Below, piece after piece: positions 45,181 to 53,581 of a DNA stretch of 64,000 bases. Source of the DNA: Streptococcus parapneumoniae (GTDB lineage Bacteria > Bacillota > Bacilli > Lactobacillales > Streptococcaceae); contig NZ_AP026968.1 in the NCBI RefSeq assembly GCF_037076355.1, positions 1,380,501-1,444,500 on the forward strand, given 5' to 3'. Numbering within the stretch: the first letter of the stretch is position 1; every line of letters starts with the position of its first letter. The position numbers and the translations under genes are program-made. The notes under the pieces were generated by a model, which saw nothing but the letters and a program-made list of their open reading frames with translations, had not been told where the DNA came from and searched no databases.

Positions 45181-46341
45181 CTATATTATACTAAATTTCA
45201 AGCTATTTCTCCACACTTTTATAGCTATCTCACAAGCAAATTGTGATTTGTCGACCTGGGCTACAAAGTCTGCGAACTCATTTTGGAGGGCTAGAGGGGG
45301 GAGGGGGATGGAAATATTTTTGATCATCGATAAGTTAAAATTTTTTTGACGTACGCCTCTTTGTTGATTCAATAGCATTGATCTTAAATTTTGAATTACA
45401 TAATAAACATATATAGTATTCGTTATTTTATCATCTAATTTTGCAAAAGCAATAGCTTGATTGCAAGATATTACTTTAGTATTGATCGATGATTTTAATC
45501 CCGCAGTATCATACATACCCAGTAATAAACTACCTTTTTCAATTATTTTTGCAGAACTACATTCAATTGCCTTTTCTGTAATTTTTTCAAAAGAATCTTC
45601 AATGTATTTATGTTCTAGTTCTCCTGATGTAATCCAAGGAATATTTCCTCTAAAAAATTCTTCTTCATTTCTTTTAGGAGTTCCACCGCTTTTCCATATT
45701 CCAAATTCCTTCAAAGCATGTTTATCCCAACCCATTTCATTCAAAACCGGATCCCCAAACATCTCGTTAAATCGGGATTTTACAAGGTTTGAGAGTTCAC
45801 TAAGCTGCTTATTTCTATTTATTATTTGATACTCTAACCTATCCAATATATCTACTATTGTATTTTGATTTTCTATAGTTTCAATATTAACTTTGGTTTT
45901 ATTTAAATAGTCAGCTAACTTTAAATTAATAATTCCAGTTGTTTGATTTTGAAATTTTAACACCTTCTTTGTGTCATAAAGATACTTCATTAAATAAAAT
46001 ATATATTTAGAATTATATCCTGGTTTAACTCTTAAAATACTAGTAAAGTTATTTGTGAAATAATCTTGATCTGTAACATCGAAATATACAACACGTCCAA
46101 CCGGTTGATTTGGACTACCTCCTGATTTTTCAATTATAATATCACCAGTTCGTAGAATTTTGTCGCTGTTTTTATCTTTATCAATTTCACGACATACAAT
46201 ATTATCTAGATTTAGTCTTCCAGAATTTAGAAAATTTGAGGTTCTAATTACTGCTGTCGCCTCTCCTTTGCCACTATCTTCATTACCCCATTCACCATTT
46301 ATAGATTTTTCAAATATATTCTGTAAAAAAATGATTGTCAT
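45181..46341 (-). CDS. hsdS: Type I restriction specificity subunit, distal copy with altered C-terminus
   Basis: A 386-residue HsdS with two target-recognition domains: TRD1 (about 1-160) and TRD2 (about 215-355). Each is followed by a conserved block: LVKSRFNEMFGDPV after TRD1 and IPLPPLALQNEFADFVAQVD after TRD2. Unlike the proximal copy, the last 20 residues are unrelated (FACEIAIKVWRNSLKFSII) in place of the helical tail ending MQEYFG, so the C-terminal coiled-coil is shortened. The start lies in a 33-base repeat shared with 49241-49273. It is separated from hsdM by a recombinase and a toxin-antitoxin pair, and may act as a reservoir of recognition domains. Confidence 0.9.
   Translation of the reverse strand: MTIIFLQNIFEKSINGEWGNEDSGKGEATAVIRTSNFLNSGRLNLDNIVCREIDKDKNSDKILRTGDIIIEKSGGSPNQPVGRVVYFDVTDQDYFTNNFTSILRVKPGYNSKYIFYLMKYLYDTKKVLKFQNQTTGIINLKLADYLNKTKVNIETIENQNTIVDILDRLEYQIINRNKQLSELSNLVKSRFNEMFGDPVLNEMGWDKHALKEFGIWKSGGTPKRNEEEFFRGNIPWITSGELEHKYIEDSFEKITEKAIECSSAKIIEKGSLLLGMYDTAGLKSSINTKVISCNQAIAFAKLDDKITNTIYVYYVIQNLRSMLLNQQRGVRQKNFNLSMIKNISIPLPPLALQNEFADFVAQVDKSQFACEIAIKVWRNSLKFSII
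45241..45317 (-). repeat. 77-bp conserved hsdS 3' repeat (copy A; copy B at 48236-48312)
   Basis: Nearly identical to 48236-48312, encoding IPLPPLALQNEFADFVAQVD. The plus strand contains a striking run, GAGGGGGGAGGGGG, unusual in this AT-rich genome. Confidence 0.9.
45752..45783 (-). repeat. 32-bp central hsdS repeat (copy A; copy B at 48684-48715)
   Basis: An identical 32-base segment in the middle of both full hsdS genes, encoding VKSRFNEMFGD. It shares the core AAATCCCGAT with the 33-base start repeats, so it may be a secondary recombination site. Confidence 0.9.
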
Positions 46342-46371
46342 GCAACCACCTCCTCGGAATATCGGGATTTG
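46339..46371 (-). repeat. 33-bp direct repeat at the start of the distal hsdS (copy A)
   Basis: Identical in sequence and orientation to 49241-49273. On the coding strand it reads CAAATCCCGATATTCC, then the ribosome site GAGGAGGTGG and the hsdS ATG. The copies lie 2.9 kb apart and bracket the proximal hsdS, the toxin-antitoxin pair and the recombinase gene. Confidence 0.95.
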
Positions 46372-46374
46372 CTT

Positions 46375-47340
46375 TTAAGAGATGAATTTTTGGTGTGAAT
46401 GCTTGACATTATTTTGATTGACCATGGCATAGGCCAGGGTTGTGTCAATCTTGCTATGACCTAGCAGTTTTTGGACTTGTTCGATAGGCATACCTTTATC
46501 AATTGCCTTAGTCGCTAAAGTTCTTCTGAACTTATGTGGGTGAACCTTTTGTATACCGAGTTTGTCTCCTAACTTTCTTAAGCGAATCTCTACACCAGCA
46601 ATTCCAAGCCTCTGGACTTTTCCAACTAACGTTACAAAAAGAGCAGGGTGACTATCTTTTCTGTCGTTAAGATAGTTTCTTAAATGAATTTTCGTCCGAG
46701 CGTCAAAATATACTGGTCTCTCCTTCTTTCCTTTACCAAAGACAACACACTCTCTGTTTTCAAAATCAATATCTGAACGATTCAACTGTACAAGCTCCCC
46801 TACACGCATACCTGTCGATGCTAGTAGGTCTATTATTGCCAAATCTCTCAAATTTTCACAGTTATCGCGCATAATTTCCAAATGTTCATCAGTATAAGTT
46901 TCCTTCACATTTTGCTCAGTCTTAATTTTCTTTATCCGTCGAATGGGATTTTTAATGATATATTCCTCTTGCTCAAGCCAAGCAAAAAAAGAAGACAATA
47001 TACGCCTAATATTGTCTAAATTCGCCTTACTACAATCCTTTTCAGACTGGTAATTTGCTAAATAACTCCTTAAATCATCTGTTGTGAGTTGTGTCACAGA
47101 CTCCTTAATAGCATTAAACAAGTTTTCAATCGTCCTCTGGTAATAACGAATTGTTTTTGAGCTACAGCCCTCTACCTGTTTGGCGGTGATAAAGAGTTGC
47201 AACAGGTTATTATTCGAATACTTCTGCTGCTTTTTTCCGTCTACTAGATGATGTTCTAAACTCTCTCTCAATGCTAGTAATTGTTCATTATTTAAAAGAG
47301 GTAACATTTCTTGCATGATAATTGTAACTTTTGATTCCAT
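46375..47340 (-). CDS. Tyrosine recombinase of the variable hsd locus (TvrR-like)
   Basis: A 321-residue integrase/XerD-type recombinase: core-binding domain (about 45-125) and catalytic domain (about 145-315) with Arg179 (TGMRVGEL), Lys204, His269 and Arg272 (HPHKFRR), His295 (LGHS) and the nucleophile Tyr304 (TTLAYAM). All catalytic residues are present. In the pneumococcal tvr (SpnIV) locus the resident recombinase is thought to move hsdS segments. Its stop lies 3 bases from the 33-base repeat in front of the distal hsdS, and a second copy lies 2.9 kb away. Confidence 0.92.
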   Translation of the reverse strand: MESKVTIIMQEMLPLLNNEQLLALRESLEHHLVDGKKQQKYSNNNLLQLFITAKQVEGCSSKTIRYYQRTIENLFNAIKESVTQLTTDDLRSYLANYQSEKDCSKANLDNIRRILSSFFAWLEQEEYIIKNPIRRIKKIKTEQNVKETYTDEHLEIMRDNCENLRDLAIIDLLASTGMRVGELVQLNRSDIDFENRECVVFGKGKKERPVYFDARTKIHLRNYLNDRKDSHPALFVTLVGKVQRLGIAGVEIRLRKLGDKLGIQKVHPHKFRRTLATKAIDKGMPIEQVQKLLGHSKIDTTLAYAMVNQNNVKHSHQKFIS

Positions 47341-47364
47341 AATTTTTCACTTTCTTATTCATCA

Positions 47365-47414
47365 ATAAAAAGAGACAATATCAGTTTCTGCATTACAGAA
47401 TTCTAATATTGTCT
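47365..47414 (-). terminator. Terminator after the toxin gene
   Basis: A 12-base stem AGACAATATTAG / CTGATATTGTCT with an 18-base loop and a TTTTTA tail lies between the toxin gene and the recombinase gene. It should limit transcription from the antitoxin promoter into the recombinase. Confidence 0.75.
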
Positions 47415-47457
47415 GTTCATTTATTTTCTTGTGCCCATTCAAATCCAGCATACTAGG

Positions 47458-47871
47458 TTACTTTCTGACCTTTTCTCTAACAGAATGTTCAGAAACCCAT
47501 TTGGAGTAGCTTATCATTTTTTCATCAGTTAAAGCTTCTACTGCGATGGTTACACACATTTTTACTGCTTCTTCTACCGTTACAGAAAAACGATAGCCAT
47601 TTAATTGTAAAAATTTGACCAAAACGAAGAAAGAAGTTCTTTTATTAGCATTAGCAAAAACATGCTTCTTTATCAATTGGACAAATAGTATCGTTGCTTT
47701 ATCAAAAATTGTTGGATAAAGAGGCTTCCCAAAGACAAATTGTTCTGGTAAGTTCACAATCATATTTAAGGCAGAAGGACTAACTGTTTGAATTTTCTCA
47801 TTTGGAGAATACCGTTGAATTGCTAAAGCATTTATTTTTTCAATTTGCTTTTCTGTCAGATAGATTGTCAT
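47458..47871 (-). CDS. Doc/Fic-family toxin
   Basis: A 137-residue Fic-fold protein of the Doc group. The motif HVFANANKR (His70 to Arg78) is the Fic/Doc catalytic loop. Doc toxins phosphorylate elongation factor Tu and halt translation; other short Fic proteins transfer AMP. The start overlaps the antitoxin stop by 4 bases (ATGA), the classic antitoxin-first arrangement. Its place inside the restriction locus suggests a stabiliser of a region that can be excised. Function is inferred from family and context. Confidence 0.88.
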   Translation of the reverse strand: MTIYLTEKQIEKINALAIQRYSPNEKIQTVSPSALNMIVNLPEQFVFGKPLYPTIFDKATILFVQLIKKHVFANANKRTSFFVLVKFLQLNGYRFSVTVEEAVKMCVTIAVEALTDEKMISYSKWVSEHSVREKVRK

Positions 47872-48104
47872 TTTTCCACCAAAGCTTTGAAAACATCGTC
47901 GTATTCGTCAAATATTTTATCTAAATTTAAGTCAAAGGCATCATCAGATACATAAGAAACCTGCTGCCCCAATTCTTCAGGAGTAAAGATAATCTCACCA
48001 CTTGGTAACAATTTCGCTTCGTATTTAACACCACTTGGAATATTAAATTCACTTGGAATCGTAATGGTGATTGAATTTCCTTGTTTTCTTGTTTTTACTA
48101 CCAT
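47868..48104 (-). CDS. AbrB/MazE-type antitoxin
   Basis: A 78-residue protein: an N-terminal swapped-hairpin DNA-binding domain (VVKTRKQGNSITITIPSEF, about 1-48) and an acidic C-terminal segment (DDAFDLNLDKIFDEYDDV) suited to wrap the toxin. It precedes the Doc-like toxin with a 4-base overlap. It likely represses its own promoter, whose spacer contains a small palindrome. An AAAGGAGG ribosome site gives strong translation, as needed for antitoxin excess. Confidence 0.88.
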   Translation of the reverse strand: MVVKTRKQGNSITITIPSEFNIPSGVKYEAKLLPSGEIIFTPEELGQQVSYVSDDAFDLNLDKIFDEYDDVFKALVEK

Positions 48105-48124
48105 CTGATTTCCTCCTTTGAAGT

Positions 48125-48153
48125 ATTATAACAAATCATTACCGTAATTACAA
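48125..48153 (-). promoter_or_regulatory. Promoter and operator candidate of the toxin-antitoxin pair
   Basis: TTGTAA and TATAAT (TGTTATAAT) are separated by 17 bases on the minus strand. The palindrome ATTAC-G-GTAAT lies just inside the -35, well placed for autorepression by the antitoxin. Confidence 0.65.
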
Positions 48154-48163
48154 TGGCAGAATA

Positions 48164-49243
48164 TCAGCCAAAATACTCCTGCATCAGAGATTTCTTCAAA
48201 GTTTCAAGTTCTTCCAGAAATTTTTGGATTGCCAATTGTGATTTGTCGACTTGGGCTACAAAGTCTGCAAACTCATTTTGGAGGGCTAGTGGGGGGAGGG
48301 GGATGGAAATATCTAATAAATCTGATTTGGTTAAACTAGGTATTGTTACAGCCTTATTTAACTTCTCAAAATTGTATAATTGACAAAAATAGAATAAATA
48401 TTCTGAGTTTATTTTTTCTAAAACAGGCTCTAATCCAAATGCTGTATCTACATTCCAAAAATTTTCTCTAACTAAAATAGGTTTATTTATATTTCCTTTA
48501 CGTCCAATAATAACTGAATTTTTCTTCACTATCCAATCTTTAGCATATCCCATAATTCCCCCACTTCCATAAATAGGAAATTTCCCATCAGCATCTTCAA
48601 CCTGTTTTTGATTTTTACCATTTCTTATTGTTAGAATCTCGTTCCATTTGCTAACTTTCCATTCTTTTTCATTTAGAATAACATCCCCAAACATCTCGTT
48701 AAATCGGGATTTTACGAGATATTCAAACTCAATCAATTGTTCTTTTCTAGTATAAATAAGTTTATCAATTTTTTTTAGAACTTTAACTTGTTTCCTCTGT
48801 ATATCATACGTTGGCAAAAAAATCTCAATATCAGATACTATACTTTTAGATATTTCCTTGAATGTTGCTCCTCGCCCCAAAATATTCAAATAATTTTTTC
48901 TTGCTTTAAAAAAATAATATAAATACTCATTATTGATTTTATTTGAGCAGATAAAATTTTTAAAACCTTGATTACAATACATCTCACATCCTGAAATTGC
49001 AACTTTACCAATCGGAGCACGAGATGATAACAAAACTGTTCCCGTAGGAAATGATTTCAAGCCCGTTTCTTCAATTCCTAACTTAGTAATTTTCCGTTGT
49101 GTGTCAAAAACGATAAAATCATCATCACTAATTTCTGCAGGAGTAATCCATTTGTATTCTCCATTCCAATAATTTGGATTACTACTCTTTGGAGTTGAAC
49201 CTGTAACTATTTCACAAATTTCCCCTAATTTCACTTTCTTCAT
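48164..49243 (-). CDS. hsdS: Type I restriction specificity subunit, proximal full-length copy
   Basis: A 359-residue HsdS: TRD1 about 1-150, central conserved helix with LVKSRFNEMFGDVIL (about 175-195), TRD2 about 195-310, and the C-terminal conserved segment IPLPPLALQNEFADFVAQVD plus a helical tail to MQEYFG. This is the complete architecture needed for two half-site recognition, so it is probably the active subunit. The start overlaps the upstream half-hsdS stop by 4 bases and lies in the 33-base repeat. Segments of 32 and 77 bases are shared with the distal copy. Confidence 0.93.
   Translation of the reverse strand: MKKVKLGEICEIVTGSTPKSSNPNYWNGEYKWITPAEISDDDFIVFDTQRKITKLGIEETGLKSFPTGTVLLSSRAPIGKVAISGCEMYCNQGFKNFICSNKINNEYLYYFFKARKNYLNILGRGATFKEISKSIVSDIEIFLPTYDIQRKQVKVLKKIDKLIYTRKEQLIEFEYLVKSRFNEMFGDVILNEKEWKVSKWNEILTIRNGKNQKQVEDADGKFPIYGSGGIMGYAKDWIVKKNSVIIGRKGNINKPILVRENFWNVDTAFGLEPVLEKINSEYLFYFCQLYNFEKLNKAVTIPSLTKSDLLDISIPLPPLALQNEFADFVAQVDKSQLAIQKFLEELETLKKSLMQEYFG
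48236..48312 (-). repeat. 77-bp conserved hsdS 3' repeat (copy B)
   Basis: Partner of 45241-45317, differing at about four positions. It allows exchange of the second TRD between the two hsdS genes together with the central 32-base repeat. Confidence 0.9.
48684..48715 (-). repeat. 32-bp central hsdS repeat (copy B)
   Basis: Partner of 45752-45783 at the boundary between the two target-recognition domains of the proximal hsdS. Confidence 0.9.
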
Positions 49244-49782
49244 GCAACCACCTCCTCGGAATATCGGGATTTGACGAACAAGTTTAGTTCATCTAACTGC
49301 AATTTTCTTTTAGTAGTAAGCCTTTTAATCGTATTAAGAATACAAATAATGTTCTCTTGTTCTTCGATACCTAGCAATTCTAATTGTAAATCAAGTAATA
49401 TATTCTTGTTTAAATGAGGAATTGTTGCACCTGTTGAATGATCTCGTAAATACTGCGATTTACTTTCCAAAAAGACTCCCAAGTAATCTGATATAATTTT
49501 TTCTTTGTATCGCTCATTCTTTTTTAAGACCGTAATTGTACTACCAACAGCTCCCGATAACCCATAGCCAACTGTTCCTGCATTAGCACCATCCCATGCT
49601 ATCAGAATATCATCTGGAAGTGCTTCAGTCATATTTAAACTTTCAGTGAATTTTAAATTATTATTATTTCTTAAATCATCTATTTGAATATAACGTTGGC
49701 TTAGGGTTGTTTGTTCAGCAAGTACAGTGGCTTTCTTGCCTTTTTTTAGAGATAAGACTTCCCCCAACTTCACTTTTTGCAT
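49240..49782 (-). CDS. Half-length HsdS with a single target-recognition domain
   Basis: A 180-residue protein containing one TRD (about 1-150), then the beginning of the central helix (LFVKSRYSEEVVA) where the sequence turns into the 33-base repeat and stops. It starts 12 bases after hsdM, in the position of a normal hsdS, with a GGGAGGTGG ribosome site. Short HsdS forms can dimerise to give a palindromic specificity, or it may be a donor of an N-terminal TRD. Its truncation exactly at the repeat shows that recombination created it. Confidence 0.88.
   Translation of the reverse strand: MQKVKLGEVLSLKKGKKATVLAEQTTLSQRYIQIDDLRNNNNLKFTESLNMTEALPDDILIAWDGANAGTVGYGLSGAVGSTITVLKKNERYKEKIISDYLGVFLESKSQYLRDHSTGATIPHLNKNILLDLQLELLGIEEQENIICILNTIKRLTTKRKLQLDELNLFVKSRYSEEVVA
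49241..49273 (-). repeat. 33-bp direct repeat between the half and full hsdS (copy B)
   Basis: Identical to 46339-46371, same orientation. It encodes the final residues of the half-HsdS and the ribosome site and ATG of the following hsdS. Confidence 0.95.
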
Positions 49783-49794
49783 ACAGCCACCTCC

Positions 49795-51288
49795 CTACTT
49801 GAGTAATTTTTCTAATTCAGCCAAGCCAGCTTGAATTTCTTTTTCTAAATCATTGATTTTCTTCAAGATGACCTCTGTTGGTTCATACTCAACTTTTTCA
49901 TACTCAATCTCTTTATATTTATTGATAGACAAATCATAATCATTTTCCTTTATCTCATCAACTGGAACAAAGAAAGATTGATCCGTTCTCTGACGTTCTG
50001 CTTCTTTTTCAAGATGATGAAAGCGTTCGATAATATCTGGAATATCATTGTCGCTAATCGGTTGTCGCTTATCATCCAAACTTAAACCATCCGCTTTCAT
50101 ATCGTAAAACCAGACCTTGTCAGTACCACCATTGCCAGTTTTTGTAAAGATGAGAATGGCAGTTGAAACTCCAGCATAAGGCTTGAAAACACCACTAGGC
50201 ATTGAGATTACAGCATCAAGCTTATGGTTCTCTACAATTTCCTGACGAATTCCTTTATGAGCTTTCGACGAACCAAAAAGGACACCATCAGGTACGATAA
50301 CTGCTGCTCGTCCACCTGGTTTTAAAGTTCGCAAGAAAAGAGAAAGAAAGAGTAATTCTGTTTTTTTGGTTTTTACGGTTGCAAGAAGGTCATTAGAGGT
50401 TGAATTGTAGTCAAGTGAGCCTTTAAAAGGAGGATTTGCTAAAACCAAAGTATATTTATCGGCTTCTTCATTATCTTGAGACAGCGAGTCAAGGTAACTG
50501 ATTTGTGGATTTTCTACTCCATGTAGCATCATGTTCATCGCCCCAAGTCTCAACATAGTCGTATCCGTATCATTTCCATGAAACATCTGATTATGAAAAT
50601 GATTGATATTATCTGTATTGGTTTCCCATTCATCTTTCTTACGCTTTAAGTAACGGCTAGCAGATACTAAGAAGCCAGCAGAACCCATAGCGGGATCTGA
50701 GATGATATCTTTGATGGTCGGTTGCATCAACTCAACCATCATATCGATGATGTGACGAGGTGTACGGAACTGTCCATTTTTACCTGCGGTCGACAATTTT
50801 GATAACAGATATTCATAGATATCTCCGATATCAGTAATACTTTGTTTGTCATTATCAAAATCTACATCTAATCCCCTAGTTGGAAAAACATCTAAGATAG
50901 AAATTGCCTTTTGAAGCGTAGCAGGTTTATTTATTTGAAAAATAGCTTCTCGCATATATCGTGAAAAGGCTGTATCATCTGTATCCCCCTTGAGATTTTT
51001 AATAAACGGAAAAATCTCCTGAGTCATTAAACGATAAACTTCCTGAGCATCTCCTATATTTTTAAAAGTTGACCAACGGTATTCAGGTTTATCTTTTGGA
51101 AAAACTCCCTCATAAGGAATCCCTAAAAATTCAGCATCACTTTCACGTCCAAGCTCGACACTATCCAAATCTTTCATAAATAAGAGATAAGTCAACTGTT
51201 CAATATTTGTTAAAGGATTTGCATTTCCTTCTGTCCAAAGAATTTCCCACAGCTGATCGATTTTATTTTTTAATTCGCCTGTAATCAT
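49795..51288 (-). CDS. hsdM: Type I restriction enzyme, M subunit (N6-adenine methyltransferase)
   Basis: A 497-residue methyltransferase: N-terminal helical HsdM domain (about 5-140), SAM-binding region with DPAMGSAGFLV and the catalytic NPPF in VLANPPFKG, and a C-terminal helical part contacting HsdS. With HsdS it methylates adenine in the bipartite target, and with HsdR it restricts. It is the first gene of the locus, with a promoter at 51331-51359, and appears intact. Because the HsdS partner can vary, methylation pattern and so gene expression may differ between cells. Confidence 0.96.
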   Translation of the reverse strand: MITGELKNKIDQLWEILWTEGNANPLTNIEQLTYLLFMKDLDSVELGRESDAEFLGIPYEGVFPKDKPEYRWSTFKNIGDAQEVYRLMTQEIFPFIKNLKGDTDDTAFSRYMREAIFQINKPATLQKAISILDVFPTRGLDVDFDNDKQSITDIGDIYEYLLSKLSTAGKNGQFRTPRHIIDMMVELMQPTIKDIISDPAMGSAGFLVSASRYLKRKKDEWETNTDNINHFHNQMFHGNDTDTTMLRLGAMNMMLHGVENPQISYLDSLSQDNEEADKYTLVLANPPFKGSLDYNSTSNDLLATVKTKKTELLFLSLFLRTLKPGGRAAVIVPDGVLFGSSKAHKGIRQEIVENHKLDAVISMPSGVFKPYAGVSTAILIFTKTGNGGTDKVWFYDMKADGLSLDDKRQPISDNDIPDIIERFHHLEKEAERQRTDQSFFVPVDEIKENDYDLSINKYKEIEYEKVEYEPTEVILKKINDLEKEIQAGLAELEKLLK

Positions 51289-51330
51289 ATCTTCCCTTTT
51301 CTTTAGTTTTTAAAACTTAGTAATATCATT

Positions 51331-51359
51331 ATTTTATCAGATTTCAAACAAAGCTTCAA
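51331..51359 (-). promoter_or_regulatory. Promoter of the hsd locus
   Basis: TTGAAG and TAAAAT (TGATAAAAT) are separated by 17 bases on the minus strand, about 40 bases before the hsdM ATG. Confidence 0.65.
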
Positions 51360-51594
51360 TTAACTATATCTATGCGTCACCTGAATATTTTAATAGACTT
51401 GTTTAGTATCTTGAAAACTATATCGTATAGGTGTCGTCATGGATCCTTTTAGCTGATTTAAGGATACGAAAACACAATACTATGACTCAATTGAAATGTT
51501 AAAATTCAATTTCTGACCACCTAATCCTGCTTCAAATAGTTATCAAACAAGTTTTATGATAGCTATCTTGTTAGGATGCTCTTATTTTTTATCA
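51360..51594. other. AT-rich intergenic stretch, no gene seen
   Basis: Between the hsd promoter and the terminator of the next unit I find only short broken frames and no recognisable remnant. Confidence 0.5.
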
Positions 51595-51636
51595 GACAAA
51601 ACAAAAGGATTAAGGGAGTGAATTTCCTTAATCCGA
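51595..51636 (-). terminator. Terminator of the ATP-grasp/esterase unit
   Basis: On the minus strand a nine-base stem GGATTAAGG / CCTTAATCC is followed by TTTTGTTTTG, just after the ATP-grasp stop. Confidence 0.8.
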
Positions 51637-51643
51637 TAGTCTC

Positions 51644-52810
51644 TTAAGCCTGACGTTGTCCGAAATCAGCAATCATCTGCTCCATTTTTTGTCGACTCGG
51701 AGTTGTCAGCATATAAAGGTAATCTCCTTGAAGTTCCGCAAAGGCTGCAGGCATGATTTTTTTAACCTTGAACTGCTGGCTATATTTGGCAAGCAAGTCC
51801 TCCTCAGAATAGACATAATGAGCATTTGCACGGCGAGAAGTAGCCAAACAATACTGAGGTTCAAAGTCTGACACTGGGAACTCTTCTCCTGCGACAATGG
51901 CTGCATATCCACGATAGAGGTCCAAGGAATGAGCAAAGTTATAAACATCAATGGTGAAACCACCTGCAGGGCGGTTATTGTACTCAATGGCGATGTAATC
52001 ATCCCCTTCGCGGAAAAACTCAATATGGAAGAACCGTTCTTTCATACCAAATTCTTTGACAATGGCCTCACCATATTTACGTAATTTGGGATCCATATCC
52101 TTGAGCACATAGTAGGAATTGTCCATCTTGTAAATCATGAGATCCAGCGGTGTATAGGCGTAGTCGAAGGTCGTTGAAAAGACAATCTTACCATCCTTGT
52201 CTACGAGCCCGTCAAAGGTACAGATTTCGCTGGAAGTGACAAATTTTTCAAAGAAATAAAGGGTTGAATGGTCCCACTCTTGCTTGAAGTGATTGATATC
52301 GTCTTCTGTCTCAAATTTAAAGGTGGCGGCCGCTCCCACTCCATTGTCAGGTTTGGCAATCATAGGAAGACCGATTTCTTTCACAGCTTGATCCACATCT
52401 GCTTCAGTCTTGATAACAGCTCCAGGTACCACAGGGACACCTGCTTTTTTGAAAAGCTTCTTCATTTCAGACTTATATTTCGTCTTTTTGAGATCCTCTG
52501 GTTTGGCACCAAAAACATTGAATTGCTCACGAAGACTTGCATCTAACTCAAGCCAGTATTCATTATGGGATTCGATGCGGTCAATCGGGCCATGTTTATA
52601 GAAAAGGAAAGCAACTGCACGTTTGACTTCATCTATATTTTCAAGATTATCAACACGGAAATATTCGGTCAAGCTATTGCGCAAGAGCTCATCCAATTGC
52701 TCGTAAGGCTCTTGACCAATTCCCAAGACAGTTATGCCTTTATTGGCTAGTTCTATGGTAAACTGTTGAAAGTTTTGTGGATAGTAGGGAGAAATAACAA
52801 GGTAATTCAT
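51644..52810 (-). CDS. ATP-grasp family carboxylate-amine ligase-like protein
   Basis: A 388-residue enzyme of the carbamoyl-phosphate-synthase-like ATP-grasp fold. It has an N-terminal pre-ATP domain (YLVISPYYPQNFQQFT), ATP-binding segments (MIAKPDNGVGAAATFKF) and Mg2+-binding IEYNNRPAGGFTIDVYN. Such enzymes join a carboxylate to an amine or thiol through an acyl phosphate. Substrates are unknown. It is the last gene after two esterase-like genes (12-base gap), which suggests one small pathway, perhaps making and trimming an amide or ester product. Confidence 0.85.
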   Translation of the reverse strand: MNYLVISPYYPQNFQQFTIELANKGITVLGIGQEPYEQLDELLRNSLTEYFRVDNLENIDEVKRAVAFLFYKHGPIDRIESHNEYWLELDASLREQFNVFGAKPEDLKKTKYKSEMKKLFKKAGVPVVPGAVIKTEADVDQAVKEIGLPMIAKPDNGVGAAATFKFETEDDINHFKQEWDHSTLYFFEKFVTSSEICTFDGLVDKDGKIVFSTTFDYAYTPLDLMIYKMDNSYYVLKDMDPKLRKYGEAIVKEFGMKERFFHIEFFREGDDYIAIEYNNRPAGGFTIDVYNFAHSLDLYRGYAAIVAGEEFPVSDFEPQYCLATSRRANAHYVYSEEDLLAKYSQQFKVKKIMPAAFAELQGDYLYMLTTPSRQKMEQMIADFGQRQA

Positions 52811-52822
52811 AGGTAACTCCTT

Positions 52823-53563
52823 TTATAAATAGAAATTGCCGAGGAAATAAGGCATTTGTTTGCGCCACCATTCCCAGTCGTGGGCGACATCGTGTCCCCA
52901 TTCAGCAAACCAGGCTGGAATTTGTTTCTGGTCAAAGGCTTCTTTAAGCTTGTAGAAGGATGGCAAGCCATCTTGTTCCCAGGCACCGAGACCCGTACAC
53001 AGCACAATCTCTGCCTGACGGTAACGATCAATAAACCAGCCGTCGTTCTGGTTCCAGATATAATCTACTGGCGAGTTTTGGTAAATAGCATCGTCATTGT
53101 AGTAATCGCCGACAAAGAAACGTGCATCGTAAACACCACTAAGAGCTATCACCTTGGTAAAGACATCTGGATGCTGAAGGAAGAAATTGACAGCATGGTA
53201 GGCGCCCATTGAGCAACCTGTCGTCATCATTCCATCAAACCAACCTGTCTTGTGCTTGATAAAAGGAATGGCCTCCTCAATCACATAACGTTCGTAGGCA
53301 CGGTGCATCTCTGCTTGGTCGTGACCGTTTTTCCAAGTGGCCAACCAGCTCTCACTGTCTACACTGGATAGGGTAAAGAACTGAACACGGCCTTCCTCGA
53401 TAAAAGAGGCACAGGCATCAATCATGCCAAAATCATAGTATTCGTTGTGACTCCCACCTGATGAAGCAAAGACCACAACTGGAATCCCAGCATGTCCATA
53501 ACGGTTAAGGTACATTTCACGATTAAGATTGCCACTCCAGTGGCTAAGATGTTCAATATGCAT
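52823..53563 (-). CDS. Esterase D-like alpha/beta-hydrolase
   Basis: A 246-residue alpha/beta-hydrolase of the putative esterase family. The nucleophile Ser is in TGCSMGAYHA (about residues 115-124); further blocks are the oxyanion region VVVFASSGGSHNEY and a C-terminal WGHDVAHDW with the catalytic His. No signal peptide is seen, so it is cytoplasmic. It lies between the ATP-grasp gene and a second esterase-like gene with short gaps. Relatives cleave acyl esters or act as acyltransferases; the substrate is unknown. Confidence 0.85.
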   Translation of the reverse strand: MHIEHLSHWSGNLNREMYLNRYGHAGIPVVVFASSGGSHNEYYDFGMIDACASFIEEGRVQFFTLSSVDSESWLATWKNGHDQAEMHRAYERYVIEEAIPFIKHKTGWFDGMMTTGCSMGAYHAVNFFLQHPDVFTKVIALSGVYDARFFVGDYYNDDAIYQNSPVDYIWNQNDGWFIDRYRQAEIVLCTGLGAWEQDGLPSFYKLKEAFDQKQIPAWFAEWGHDVAHDWEWWRKQMPYFLGNFYL

Positions 53564-53581
53564 ATTTTCTCCTTTCTTACT

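Noticed and set aside
51410..51480. Possible insertion-sequence remnant between hsdM and the ATP-grasp gene
   Set aside because: The only frames are about 16 codons and no terminal inverted repeat or transposase motif can be seen.
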